Assembly (NCBI GenBank): GCA_016201865.1
Contig: JACQCA010000065.1
Location: 1-56,559, forward strand
From: Nitrospirota bacterium
GTDB lineage: Bacteria > Nitrospirota > Nitrospiria > JACQBZ01
Direction of reading: 5' to 3'
DNA: 56,559 bases
In this document: piece by piece, positions 37,886 through 46,213 of the stretch
Numbering within the stretch: position 1 is the stretch's first letter
How the letters are laid out: each line of letters opens with the position of its first letter
The notes under the pieces: generated by a model
What the model was told of the DNA's origin: nothing
The model's database searches: none
Seen by the model: the letters and a program-made list of their open reading frames with translations, nothing else
Translations under genes and position numbers: made by a program

Positions 37886-37914
37886 TTGATCCAGCCGTTT
37901 TGTAGGCGTATAGT
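37886..37914 (+). promoter_or_regulatory. Sigma-70 type promoter of ettA
   Basis: TTGATC (37886-37891), 17-base spacer, TATAGT (37909-37914). The predicted start is near 37921, 30 bases before the TTG start codon of ettA, leaving room for the AAGGAAG ribosome-binding site. Confidence 0.65.
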
Positions 37915-37950
37915 CGACACCTTAATCTTTTTAAACCGAAAGGAAGATCA

Positions 37951-39630
37951 TTGGCGACGTATCAATACATCTACACCATGAACAAAGTCACCAAGATTGT
38001 TCCGCCGAAGCGGAAAATCCTGGAGGATATCTCGCTCTCGTTTTACCCCGGCGCGAAGATCGGAGTGCTGGGGCTGAATGGCTCCGGAAAGTCGAGCCTG
38101 CTCCGGATCATGGCGGGCGTCGACCCCGATTTTTTGGGTGAAGCGAAGCCGGCGAAGGGAGTGCGGATCGGTTTTCTGCCGCAGGAGCCGAAACTCGATC
38201 CCGCAAAAGATGTCCGCGGCAACGTGGAGGAAGGGGTCGCAGATACGAAGGCCTTGCTCGACGAGTTCAACGCGGTCAGCGCGAAATTTTCGGAGCCGAT
38301 GTCGGATGACGCCATGACGGCGCTGCTTGAAAAGCAGAGCCAGCTACAGGAAAAGATCGACGCGGTCAATGCCTGGGAACTGGACCGGCATCTGGAGATC
38401 GCGGCCGACGCCCTTCGGATTCCTCCGTGGGAGGCCGATGTGGCCACGCTCTCCGGCGGTGAGAAGCGACGTGTGGCGCTTTGCAAGCTTCTCCTCTCCG
38501 CGCCCGACATGCTCCTTTTGGATGAACCGACGAACCATCTGGATGCCGAGTCGATCGCCTGGCTGGAACGCTTTCTCAAAGACTTCCCCGGTACTGTCGT
38601 CGCCGTGACACATGACCGGTACTTTCTCGATAACGTGGCCGGTTGGATTCTGGAACTCGATCGCGGCAAGGGGATTCCGTGGGAGGGAAATTATTCGTCC
38701 TGGCTTGATCAAAAAACGCAACGCCTTGCCCAGGAGGAAAAACAGGAAAGCGCCAAGCGCCGTGCATTGCAGCATGAGTTGGAGTGGGTTCGGACCGCGC
38801 CGAAGGGGCGGCATGCCAAGAGCAAGGCGCGTCTGGCCGCCTATGAGGAGCTGGCGTCTGAAGAGTCGCAGGCTCGAAATGAGACGAAGGATATCATGAT
38901 CCCGCCGGGGCCGCGCCTGGGGGATCTCGTCATCGAAGCGGCCGATCTCAAAAAGGGATTCGGCGACCGGCTTTTGATCGACGGCTTGAATTTCAGCCTG
39001 CCGCGCGGGGGGATCGTCGGGATCATCGGGCCGAACGGCGCGGGGAAGACAACCCTCTTCAATATGATCGCGGGGCTGGAAAAGCCGGATGGGGGAGCGC
39101 TTCGGATCGGCGACTCCGTCAAGCTGGCCTATGTCAACCAGTCGCGGGACACACTCGACGATAAAAAAACGGTTTTTGAAGAAATCTCCGGAGGAAACGA
39201 TATCATCCTGGTTGGAAAGCGGGAGCTTCCGGCGCGGGCCTATGTCGGCGGTTTCAACTTTAAGAACACCGATCAGCAAAAACGGATCAAAGAGCTCTCC
39301 GGCGGAGAGCGAAACCGGGTACATCTGGCGAAGCTGTTAAGAAGCGGCGGAAACGTACTGCTGCTCGACGAGCCAAGCAACGATCTGGATGTCGAGACTC
39401 TTCGCGCCCTGGAAGAGGCGCTCCTTGATTTTGCCGGCTGCGCGCTGCTCATCAGCCATGACCGCTGGTTTTTGGATCGGATCGCCACGCACATTCTGGC
39501 GTTCGAGGGGGAAAGCAAGGTCGTTTGGTTCGAGGGGAATTATCAGGAGTACGAGGCCGACCGCCACAAGCGGCTTGGGACCGACGCCGATCAACCGCAT
39601 CGGATTAAATATAAAAAGCTGGTTCGATAG
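37951..39630 (+). CDS. ettA: Energy-dependent translational throttle protein EttA (ABC-F)
   Basis: 559 residues from a TTG start after AAAGGAAG. Tandem ABC cassettes: Walker [11 protein letters not shown] and [11 protein letters not shown] in the first, [25 protein letters not shown] and [11 protein letters not shown] in the second, joined by a charged linker. The EttA-type N-terminus [12 protein letters not shown] is present. EttA gates the ribosome according to the ATP/ADP ratio. Monocistronic, with its own promoter. Confidence 0.96.
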   Translation: MATYQYIYTMNKVTKIVPPKRKILEDISLSFYPGAKIGVLGLNGSGKSSLLRIMAGVDPDFLGEAKPAKGVRIGFLPQEPKLDPAKDVRGNVEEGVADTKALLDEFNAVSAKFSEPMSDDAMTALLEKQSQLQEKIDAVNAWELDRHLEIAADALRIPPWEADVATLSGGEKRRVALCKLLLSAPDMLLLDEPTNHLDAESIAWLERFLKDFPGTVVAVTHDRYFLDNVAGWILELDRGKGIPWEGNYSSWLDQKTQRLAQEEKQESAKRRALQHELEWVRTAPKGRHAKSKARLAAYEELASEESQARNETKDIMIPPGPRLGDLVIEAADLKKGFGDRLLIDGLNFSLPRGGIVGIIGPNGAGKTTLFNMIAGLEKPDGGALRIGDSVKLAYVNQSRDTLDDKKTVFEEISGGNDIILVGKRELPARAYVGGFNFKNTDQQKRIKELSGGERNRVHLAKLLRSGGNVLLLDEPSNDLDVETLRALEEALLDFAGCALLISHDRWFLDRIATHILAFEGESKVVWFEGNYQEYEADRHKRLGTDADQPHRIKYKKLVR

Positions 39631-39652
39631 ATCCGCGACTCAGGAATATTTC

Positions 39653-39682
39653 TTGACGGCGCTTTGATCGCTGTGTTATAAA
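39653..39682 (+). promoter_or_regulatory. Promoter of the first PII gene
   Basis: TTGACG (39653-39658), 18-base spacer, TATAAA (39677-39682); start near 39689. A weak -24/-12-like GG-N10-GC overlaps (39658-39671) but deviates from TGGCAC-N5-TTGC at several places and has no activator site about 100 bp upstream, so a sigma-70 promoter is preferred. Confidence 0.6.
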
Positions 39683-39688
39683 AAGAAC

Positions 39689-39753
39689 AACACGACGATG
39701 TGTTCATGACGAGGGCGTCTTCTTTCATCCAAGAGAGGACGCCTTTTTATTTT
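39689..39753 (+). promoter_or_regulatory. Attenuator leader of the first PII gene: terminator hairpin plus competing hairpins
   Basis: The leader can form AACAC-GACGAT-GTGTT (39689-39704, five-base-pair stem, six-base loop) and a small GAC-GAGGGC-GTC hairpin (39708-39719). A strong intrinsic terminator follows: 39714-39725 pairs with 39732-39743 (12 pairs including G-U) around CATCCA, followed by TTTTTATTTT (39744-39753). The second small hairpin and the terminator share bases and exclude each other. The GGAGGA site of the PII gene starts two bases after the T run, so PII expression must pass this terminator. This is the layout of ANTAR or other antitermination leaders; the protein or signal involved is inferred. 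Confidence 0.65.
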
Positions 39754-39766
39754 CGGAGGAAAACCT

Positions 39767-40111
39767 TTGAAGAAGATCGAAGCGTATATTCGCGCGGAAA
39801 AACTCGGCGAGGTGAAGGAAGCCCTGATCCAGCTCGGTGTTCAGGGAATGACGATCATGGAGGTCCGGGGCTTCGGCCGCCAGCGAGGCCGTATTGAGGT
39901 GTACCAGGGCGCCGAGTATGTCCTGGACTTCGTCCCGAAGATGAAGATCGAGATTTTCGTTCCGGCTGAAGACGCGCCACGGGTCGTCGAGGCGTTGTCG
40001 AAGGCGGCTGCGACCGGGCGGGCGGGCGATGGAAAAATCTTCGTGCTGCCGGTCGAGGAGGCTGTCCGCATCCAAACCCGGGAACGCGGTCGGGCCGCCG
40101 TTTCGATGTGA
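39767..40111 (+). CDS. glnB: PII nitrogen regulatory protein, GlnK/GlnB type (copy 1)
   Basis: 114 residues from a TTG start after [27 protein letters not shown], the T-loop [15 protein letters not shown] with the uridylylated Tyr near 51, and the end [20 protein letters not shown] identify PII. It signals 2-oxoglutarate, ATP/ADP and glutamine status. It lies behind a terminator-bearing leader and 13 bases before a NifA-like activator, whose activity PII proteins often modulate. Confidence 0.93.
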   Translation: MKKIEAYIRAEKLGEVKEALIQLGVQGMTIMEVRGFGRQRGRIEVYQGAEYVLDFVPKMKIEIFVPAEDAPRVVEALSKAAATGRAGDGKIFVLPVEEAVRIQTRERGRAAVSM

Positions 40112-40124
40112 GCGACGGGGTCGG

Positions 40125-41690
40125 ATGGATACGCAGAACACGCCCCGCAAGATCGCAGAGCTGACGGCTCTCTACGAGATCAGCCGCGCGCTGGCCTCGT
40201 CGTTGGACGTCAAGGAAACGTCGCGTCGGATTCTCGAGATCCTGTCGTCCGTTCTCGAGATGCGCCGCGGAACCTTGACCCTGCTCGATCCCGAGACGGG
40301 GGAGCTGGTCATCGAGACGGCCTACGGCCTGACGCCGGAGGAGATCGCCCGGGGGCGATTCAAGATCGGCGAAGGGGTGACCGGCCGCGTCTTTGAGAAA
40401 GGGGAGCCGATGATCGTGCCGGATGTGGGGCGCGAGCCGCTGTTCTTAAACCGGACGCGCTCGCGGGGCGACCTCGCGAAGGAGCGGATCGCGTTTCTCT
40501 GCATGCCGGTCAAGATCCACGGCGAGACGATCGGGGTCTTGAGCGTCGACCGCCTGTTTAAAAACGGCTCACCCGACTTCGACGACGACGTCCGCGTTCT
40601 GACCGTCGTCACTTCGTTGATCGGGCAGGCCGTCAAACTTCAACAGACCGTCTCGCGCGAAAAACGCGAGCTGGTGGCCCAAAACGTTCAACTCCAGAGC
40701 GAATTGAAGAACCGTTACCGGATCGGGAACATCGTCGGTCAAAGCAAGATCATGGATGAGGTGTTTCGAGCCGTTCTCCAGGTCTGCAAGTCGAAGGCCA
40801 CGGTGCTGCTCCGGGGGGAGTCCGGGACGGGCAAGGAATTGATCGCGCGGGCGATCCATTACAACAGTCCCCGGGCCGAGCGGCCGTTCATCAAGGTCAA
40901 TTGCGCAGCGCTGCCCGAGACGCTGCTCGAGAGCGAGCTGTTCGGGCACGAGCGCGGGGCCTTTACGGGCGCGACGCAGCTTCGGAAAGGACGCTTCGAG
41001 CTGGCCGACGGCGGGACGCTTTTCCTCGATGAAATCGGCGACATTCCCCTTGCGACGCAGGTCAAGCTTCTCCGCGTGCTCCAGGAACAGCGGTTCGAAC
41101 GCGTTGGCGGCTCTCAGGTCCTGTCGGTGGACGTCCGGTTGGTGGCCGCGACCCACCGCAACCTCGAGGCCGCGATCGAGGAGGGGACGTTTCGCGAGGA
41201 CCTGTATTACCGGCTGAATGTCGTTCCGGTCTTTCTTCCATCGCTGCGGGAGCGGAAAGAGGACATTCCGCTGTTGATCGAATATTTCCTGTCCCGTTGC
41301 AACAAAGAGCATCGCAAACAGGTCCGGATCGCGCCGGATGTCCTCAACGTCATGGTTCGGTACCATTGGCCGGGGAACGTGCGTGAATTGGAAAACTGCA
41401 TCGAGCGGATGGTCGTCCTGGCCGAATCGGACCTGATCGCTTTCCAGTCCATGCCGTCCAGCATTGTGACCTACTTTCAGGATGTCCGGGAAGTGACCGC
41501 TCCGGCCATGGACGAAAAACCGACGCTTCGGACGACGGTGGAACACCTGGAGCGGGATCGGATGATCGAGGCCTTGAAGAAATGCGGCTGGGTCCAGTCG
41601 CGCGCGGCCAAGATGCTGGGCATCACGCCGCGTCAAGTCGGATACAAGATGAAAAAGTACAAGATTGCATTACGCCCGCCGGATTTGTAG
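40125..41690 (+). CDS. nifA: NifA-like sigma-54 activator (GAF-AAA+-Fis)
   Basis: 521 residues from ATG 40125. GAF domain about 12-178; AAA+ domain about 200-430 with Walker A GESGTGKE (231-238), the sigma-54 contact loop GAFTGA (279-284) and Walker [11 protein letters not shown]-terminal [23 protein letters not shown], very close to that of NifA. The cysteine-rich interdomain linker of oxygen-sensitive proteobacterial NifA is not seen. A canonical TGT-N10-ACA site overlaps its own stop codon, about 108 bp upstream of a sigma-54 promoter for the next operon. It likely controls nitrate assimilation here rather than, or as well as, nitrogen fixation. Confidence 0.88.
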   Translation: MDTQNTPRKIAELTALYEISRALASSLDVKETSRRILEILSSVLEMRRGTLTLLDPETGELVIETAYGLTPEEIARGRFKIGEGVTGRVFEKGEPMIVPDVGREPLFLNRTRSRGDLAKERIAFLCMPVKIHGETIGVLSVDRLFKNGSPDFDDDVRVLTVVTSLIGQAVKLQQTVSREKRELVAQNVQLQSELKNRYRIGNIVGQSKIMDEVFRAVLQVCKSKATVLLRGESGTGKELIARAIHYNSPRAERPFIKVNCAALPETLLESELFGHERGAFTGATQLRKGRFELADGGTLFLDEIGDIPLATQVKLLRVLQEQRFERVGGSQVLSVDVRLVAATHRNLEAAIEEGTFREDLYYRLNVVPVFLPSLRERKEDIPLLIEYFLSRCNKEHRKQVRIAPDVLNVMVRYHWPGNVRELENCIERMVVLAESDLIAFQSMPSSIVTYFQDVREVTAPAMDEKPTLRTTVEHLERDRMIEALKKCGWVQSRAAKMLGITPRQVGYKMKKYKIALRPPDL

Positions 41691-41709
41691 ACGCTTCTAC
41701 AAAATTGTC
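41686..41709 (+). promoter_or_regulatory. NifA-type upstream activator site with adjoining shared element
   Basis: TGT (41686-41688), ten bases, ACA (41699-41701), four bases, TGT (41706-41708). The first part is the classical NifA site TGT-N10-ACA, set in an inverted repeat with arms TTTGTAGA and TCTACAAA (41684-41703). The 3' part reads ACAAAATTGTC (41699-41709), shared as ACARRATTGTC with sites near 47637 and 47717. It lies about 100-110 bp upstream of the -24 element. Confidence 0.75.
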
Positions 41710-41808
41710 GTCCGGCCGAATCCTTCTTTTTCTTCCCGTTCATCGCGCCGACCTTCTAATCATCTGAAATTTAAACCCTTCCTCATCGAGTACATTTTTA
41801 AACCGTCC

Positions 41809-41824
41809 TGGCATGAAGGTTGCT
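41809..41824 (+). promoter_or_regulatory. Sigma-54 promoter of the nitrate/nitrite assimilation operon
   Basis: TGGCATGAAGGTTGCT, with GG and GC separated by exactly 10 bases; only minor deviations from TGGCAC-N5-TTGCW. Predicted start about 41835. It overlaps an ATG at 41813, which therefore cannot be the translation start of the next gene. Confidence 0.88.
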
Positions 41825-41851
41825 CAGTCCTATACTCAGCGAGTCACCCTT

Positions 41852-42481
41852 ATGCAACGAGAAGGCATCAAGCCCCCGAATTTCGCGAATCAGTTTGCCC
41901 GGATTGATTTTGAAGCCGAGCCGCTTCCGGTGCTCTGCATGTATCCCATCCCGGAACCGGTGGCGTTGGAGTCGTTAACGATCAGTGTCTGCGGGCTGGA
42001 TGCGAAGCCGAGATTCGTATCCTGGGCGTCGCTCGAAAATCTTCCGCGAGTCCGGATGCGCGTGCCGATCATCTGCCAGATCTTCAACTGGTCTGAAGAA
42101 GTGGAATGGGAAGGGATAAAATTGGCGGATTTCCTGAATCATGTCGGGCTCGAAACCGGTCCGGACGGCTACTGCTCATTCTATTCACGCGACGGCCATT
42201 ACTTCGAGACGCTTTCCTCGGATGAGGTCCGAGACGATCGGGTCTTGTTCGCCTACGGTCTCAACGGTTCGCCGTTGCCGTCGGAATATGGGGGGCCGCT
42301 CCGCTTGGTCGTGCCGTTTCTTCAGGGCTACAAGAGCGTCAAGTGGGTTCGGGCGGTCCGGGTCTTCAGGCGGGATCCCGTCGGGATTAAAAGGCTTCGC
42401 GGCCAGAGCCGTTCGGCCGAACTGAGCGAGGAATGGCGGAAGAAATACGGGATTGAGAATCCGCCGAACCATAAATCATGA
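41852..42481 (+). CDS. Cytoplasmic sulfite-oxidase-family molybdopterin protein, candidate nitrate reductase
   Basis: 209 residues from ATG 41852 (MQREGIKPPNFANQ). It consists of the oxidoreductase molybdopterin-binding domain of the SUOX/YedY superfamily. The molybdenum-ligand cysteine is in RVPIICQIFNWSEEVEWEGI (about residue 75), and GGPLRLVVPFLQGYKSVKWV is the conserved cofactor-binding segment. There is no Tat signal, unlike YedY/MsrP, and no haem or dimerisation domain, so it should be cytoplasmic. First gene of a sigma-54 operon followed by nitrite reductase and a nitrate transporter. Eukaryotic assimilatory nitrate reductase uses this Mo-domain family, so a nitrate-reducing role is a reasonable but untested inference; sulfite or another oxyanion is possible. 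Confidence 0.82.
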   Translation: MQREGIKPPNFANQFARIDFEAEPLPVLCMYPIPEPVALESLTISVCGLDAKPRFVSWASLENLPRVRMRVPIICQIFNWSEEVEWEGIKLADFLNHVGLETGPDGYCSFYSRDGHYFETLSSDEVRDDRVLFAYGLNGSPLPSEYGGPLRLVVPFLQGYKSVKWVRAVRVFRRDPVGIKRLRGQSRSAELSEEWRKKYGIENPPNHKS

Positions 42482-45400
42482 ACCGTGAACCCATGCGTCT
42501 CATCGTCATCGGCAACGGCATGGCCGGAGCGGCCGCGATCGAAGAGATCGTCAAAAAATCATCCCGACCGGCCATCACCGTCTTCGGCGGCGAACCGCAT
42601 GTCAACTATAACCGCATTTTGCTTTCGGACGTTCTGGCCTGCGCCAAGTCCTTTAATGAGATTTACCTGAACAGCCGGGCATGGTATGAAGAGCACGGGA
42701 TCCAATTACGAACGGGGACTTTTGTGACTCGAATCGATCCCGATCAAAAGAAGGTGTTCACCCAAGACGGTCGGGAGCACGGCTATGATCGGCTTCTGAT
42801 CGCCACCGGCAGCGTCCCGTTTATCCCGCCGATCAAGGGCCTGGACCGGAAGGGCGTTTTTACCTTTCGGAATATCGACGACACCGAGTCGATGATCCGG
42901 TGGGCGGCCGATCATTACCGCGCCGTTGTGGTCGGCGGCGGACTGTTGGGACTGGAGGCGGCCCGCGGACTGACCCATCGGGGAATGGCGGTGACGGTGG
43001 TCCATCTCATGAATCATTTAATGGAGCAACAGTTGGATGAGCGGGCGGGAGCGATCTTAAGAACCGAGATCGAAAAGATGGGGATCGCCGTGCGTCTCGG
43101 CTGCACGGTGGAAGAGATCCTCGGAGACAAAAAAGCGGAGTCCGTCCGTCTCACGACGGGAGAGATGATGGAGGCCGATCTCGTTCTGATCACGGCCGGA
43201 ATCCGGCCAAACGGAGGACTGGCCCGGGAGGCCGGGCTTGCCGTGAACCGAGGAATCCTTGTGGACGATTCGATGCAGACGAGCCGGCCGGATGTCTATG
43301 CCGTTGGAGAATGCATCGAGCATCGCGGAAGGACGTATGGGCTCGTCGGACCGATCTTGGAACAGGCGAAGGTCGCGGCCGATTCGATTGCGGGTGAAGG
43401 AACACAGGTTTATCGCGGATCGGTCCCCTCCACCACGCTGAAGGTCGCCGGGATCCATCTGACCTCGATGGGCGACCACCAGGGGAAGGAAAAAGAGTCC
43501 GAAGAACTGGTCTATATGGATGCGGCCATGGCGGTTTATAAGAAACTCGTCATCCGGAACAAACGCGTGGTCGGGGCGATCTTTTTGGGGGATGACGATG
43601 GAAGTCGTGAAGTCCGGGAGATGATCCAAACCAGCCGGGATATCTCGGCGGAACGCTCTCGTCTGCTTTCCGGAAAAGAGGATCCGAAAAAGGCGGATGA
43701 TCCGGCCGCCTGGCCGGACGCGGCGCTTGTTTGCAACTGTAATACCGTTACAAAGGGCGAGATCGTCGGCGCGATCCGTGAAAAGAATTGTAAAACACGC
43801 GAACAGATCGCAGGATGCACAAGAGCGACGACAGGCTGCGGCACCTGTGCGCCGCTCGTCGAGCAGATCCTTGAGTCGGTTCTGGAAGAGCCGTCCGATG
43901 GGGTTGCCGTAGCGGCTCGAAAACCCAAGGCGGTTTCCACGTCGACGAACAAGATCGAGGAATGGAAGAGGGAGAAAGACGGCCTGGATATCCAAGACGA
44001 TCTGGTTCGGTATGCAAAGGAAGGCTGGGAGAAGATCACCGAGGGAGATATACAACGGCTTAAATGGCACGGGCTGTTTCTCCGGACCCCCACGCCCGGT
44101 TATTTCATGATCCGCGTCCGGATCCCCAACGGCATTGCTCGGGCCGCGCAATTCCGCGCCTTCGCCGAGATCTCGAAGCGATTCGGCAAGGGGTTCGCCG
44201 ACATTACGACGCGCCAGCAGATTCAGTTGCGAGATATCCGAATTGAACATGTTCCGGCGATTTTTGAGATGCTGGCCTCGGCCGGCCTCACCAGTCTTCA
44301 GACCGGGATGGACAGCATCCGAAATGTCATGGGCTGCCCCGTAACGGGCCTGTCTCCGACCGAGCTGATCGACACGGCCGCGGTGGTTAAACAATTCACC
44401 GGTCTTTTTATCGGTAATCGGGAATATACCAATCTGCCTCGCAAGTTCAATGTGACCGTCACGGGGTGCCGTGAAAACTGCACCCATGCCGAAAGCCAGG
44501 ATATCGCACTGATCCCGGCCACGAAAGAGATCGACGGACAAATCAGCGCCGGTTTTAATGTCCTGGTCGGAGGCAAGACAGGCTCCGGAGGATTCCGGGC
44601 CGCGAGCCCATTGGATGTTTTTGTGCGGCCGGACGAGGCGGCCGAGATCTTAAGTCGGATCACGCTGATCTATCGTGACCATGGGCCGCGCGAGAATCGG
44701 ACCAAGGCCCGGTTGGCCTTTCTTCTCGATGAATGGGGAGCGGCGCGTTTCCGAAAAGAGTTGGAAAATCGCATGGGTCGGCCCCTCGCGCGTTCAGGAA
44801 AGGATGAACGGGATCTAAAAAAGAAAGCAGACCATATCGGAGTATACAGACAGAAACAGCCGGGGCTGAACTACGTCGGGCTGACGGTGCCGGTGGGCAG
44901 GATCACAACGGATCGGTTGGCCGAGACGGCGCGGCTTTCGGAGGAATACGGCGCGGGCGAGATCCGATTAACCGGCGGCCAGAATCTGATCCTTCCCAAC
45001 ATTCCGGATCGCGTGTTGGGAAAACTGATCCAGGAGGAGCCTCTCCTGAAAGAACTCAAGTACAACCCCTCCGAGATCATGAGGGGCTTGGTGAGCTGCA
45101 CCGGCATCGAATACTGCGGCCTGGCTCTGATCGAGACCAAGAATCGCGCGCTTGAAATCGCTCGGCGATTGGAACAACAGGTCGCAAGCACAAAACCGGT
45201 CGGGATCCATTGGTCGGGGTGCCCCGCCGGCTGCGGCAATCACCTTCTCTCGGACATCGGCCTTTTAGGAAAACGGGCCAAGCTGACAAAGGCGGACGGC
45301 TCGACGGAGGTGGTGGATGCGGTGGATATCTTTGTCGGCGGCCGCGGCGGGGTGAAAGCCCAAGCCGGGATCAAGATGTTGGAGGACGTGCCGTGCGACC

Positions 45401-45555
45401 AATTGCCGGACGTGCTGAAAGGGCTGGTCCGCTATGTGGCGCGCGACAAAGCGGTCGAGGTGATGAAGGGTGAGATGATATCCTTGACGACGTTTGCAAA
45501 CCTCAAGTCGGTTCAACAGGAGACGGATACCATCTCTAAGGGAATGAAGGAATGA
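42478..45555 (+). CDS. nirB: NirB-NirA fusion: NAD(P)H-type siroheme nitrite reductase
   Basis: 1025 residues. Residues 1 to about 400 are the FAD/NAD(P)H module of NirB/NasB (IVIGNGMAGAAAIEEI, VVVGGGLLGLEAARGL). A BFD-like [2Fe-2S] domain has C419, C421, C454 and C457. Residues about 505-1025 are a complete NirA-type reductase with two half-repeats (RLKWHGLFLRTPTPGYFMIR onward); its siroheme-[4Fe-4S] ligands are C874 and C880 (CTGIEYC) and C915 and C919 (GCPAGC). Ordinary NirB is shorter and carries a different reductase arrangement, so this looks like NirB electron input joined to a ferredoxin-type NirA. It reduces nitrite to ammonium. It overlaps its neighbours by 4 bases at both ends; the start could also be ATG 42493. 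Confidence 0.92.
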   Translation: MNREPMRLIVIGNGMAGAAAIEEIVKKSSRPAITVFGGEPHVNYNRILLSDVLACAKSFNEIYLNSRAWYEEHGIQLRTGTFVTRIDPDQKKVFTQDGREHGYDRLLIATGSVPFIPPIKGLDRKGVFTFRNIDDTESMIRWAADHYRAVVVGGGLLGLEAARGLTHRGMAVTVVHLMNHLMEQQLDERAGAILRTEIEKMGIAVRLGCTVEEILGDKKAESVRLTTGEMMEADLVLITAGIRPNGGLAREAGLAVNRGILVDDSMQTSRPDVYAVGECIEHRGRTYGLVGPILEQAKVAADSIAGEGTQVYRGSVPSTTLKVAGIHLTSMGDHQGKEKESEELVYMDAAMAVYKKLVIRNKRVVGAIFLGDDDGSREVREMIQTSRDISAERSRLLSGKEDPKKADDPAAWPDAALVCNCNTVTKGEIVGAIREKNCKTREQIAGCTRATTGCGTCAPLVEQILESVLEEPSDGVAVAARKPKAVSTSTNKIEEWKREKDGLDIQDDLVRYAKEGWEKITEGDIQRLKWHGLFLRTPTPGYFMIRVRIPNGIARAAQFRAFAEISKRFGKGFADITTRQQIQLRDIRIEHVPAIFEMLASAGLTSLQTGMDSIRNVMGCPVTGLSPTELIDTAAVVKQFTGLFIGNREYTNLPRKFNVTVTGCRENCTHAESQDIALIPATKEIDGQISAGFNVLVGGKTGSGGFRAASPLDVFVRPDEAAEILSRITLIYRDHGPRENRTKARLAFLLDEWGAARFRKELENRMGRPLARSGKDERDLKKKADHIGVYRQKQPGLNYVGLTVPVGRITTDRLAETARLSEEYGAGEIRLTGGQNLILPNIPDRVLGKLIQEEPLLKELKYNPSEIMRGLVSCTGIEYCGLALIETKNRALEIARRLEQQVASTKPVGIHWSGCPAGCGNHLLSDIGLLGKRAKLTKADGSTEVVDAVDIFVGGRGGVKAQAGIKMLEDVPCDQLPDVLKGLVRYVARDKAVEVMKGEMISLTTFANLKSVQQETDTISKGMKE

Positions 45556-45899
45556 AGGAGATTATTGCCGTCATCCGTCCCCATCAGGCACTGGCCACAC
45601 GAAAGGCGCTGGAGGAGATCGGGATCACCGCTTACACGACGTTTCGCGTACTGGGGCGCAGCCGTCAGGGCGGCCTGCGTTATCCGAGGAAATTGTTCAG
45701 GCGTTCGGCCGACATCCGATTTCTTCCCAAGCGGCTGTTCGAGGTTGTGGTGGACGATTATCAAGTCGAAGCGGCGGTGTCCGCCATTATCAAAGTCAAC
45801 CAAACCGGAAGGATCGGCGACGGCAAGCTCTTTATATTGCCTGTTTCGGAAGTTTGCGCCATTCGAACCGGTGAACGCGATAAGGAGTCATTGCGATGA
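45552..45899 (+). CDS. nifI2: PII-family protein of the NifI2 type
   Basis: 115 residues. The T-loop region is not the YRGAEY type; it reads VLGRSRQGGLRYPRKLF followed by IRFLPKRLFEVVVDD, and the end IIKVNQTGRIGDGKLFILP matches the NifI2 class. NifI1 and NifI2 act as a pair that inhibits nitrogenase in archaea and anaerobic bacteria and normally lie beside nifH. Here it lies between a nitrite reductase and a nitrate transporter with ATGA overlaps on both sides. No GlnD-type uridylylation tyrosine is present in the loop. Confidence 0.82.
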   Translation: MKEIIAVIRPHQALATRKALEEIGITAYTTFRVLGRSRQGGLRYPRKLFRRSADIRFLPKRLFEVVVDDYQVEAAVSAIIKVNQTGRIGDGKLFILPVSEVCAIRTGERDKESLR

Positions 45900-46213
45900 A
45901 GCTGATCAAAGCGATTCTCAGACCTGAACGGGAAAGCGACGTCATTCAGGCGCTCGAGAAAGAAGGTCTGTACGCGATGACTAAGGTGGATGTGCTGGGC
46001 CGGGGACGACAGAAGGGCATTCAGGTCGGTGAAGTGACCTACGATGAGCTGGCCAAGCTGATGCTGATGATCATCGTGGAAGATCAGGACTCCGACCGCG
46101 CCGTGGAGGCCGTTCGAAAAGCGGCCTATACCGGCCATTTCGGCGATGGGAAAATCTTTGTCCAGTCGGTTGAGCAGGTCTATACGATACGGACCGGGGA
46201 GACAAAGCTATGA
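45896..46213 (+). CDS. nifI1: PII-family protein of the NifI1 type
   Basis: 105 residues, [20 protein letters not shown] with the diagnostic short T-loop [20 protein letters not shown] followed by [12 protein letters not shown], and the end [20 protein letters not shown]. This is a strong NifI1 pattern. It overlaps nifI2 and narK by 4 bases each, so the stoichiometry is probably coupled. Together with NifI2 it may form a 2-oxoglutarate-responsive complex; the likely partner here is the nitrite reductase or the transporter (inference). Confidence 0.86.
   Translation: MKLIKAILRPERESDVIQALEKEGLYAMTKVDVLGRGRQKGIQVGEVTYDELAKLMLMIIVEDQDSDRAVEAVRKAAYTGHFGDGKIFVQSVEQVYTIRTGETKL

Noticed and set aside
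39658-39671. Sigma-54 promoter at the first PII gene (GG-N10-GC)
   Set aside because: The flanking bases deviate at several consensus positions and no ACARRATTGTC or TGT-N10-ACA site lies about 100 bp upstream; the sigma-70 elements fit better.
43057-44541. 494-residue minus-strand open frame across the NirB-NirA gene
   Set aside because: Codon-bias shadow: the plus-strand protein has clear domains and cofactor motifs throughout, while the antisense product has no recognisable motif and lacks its own leader.
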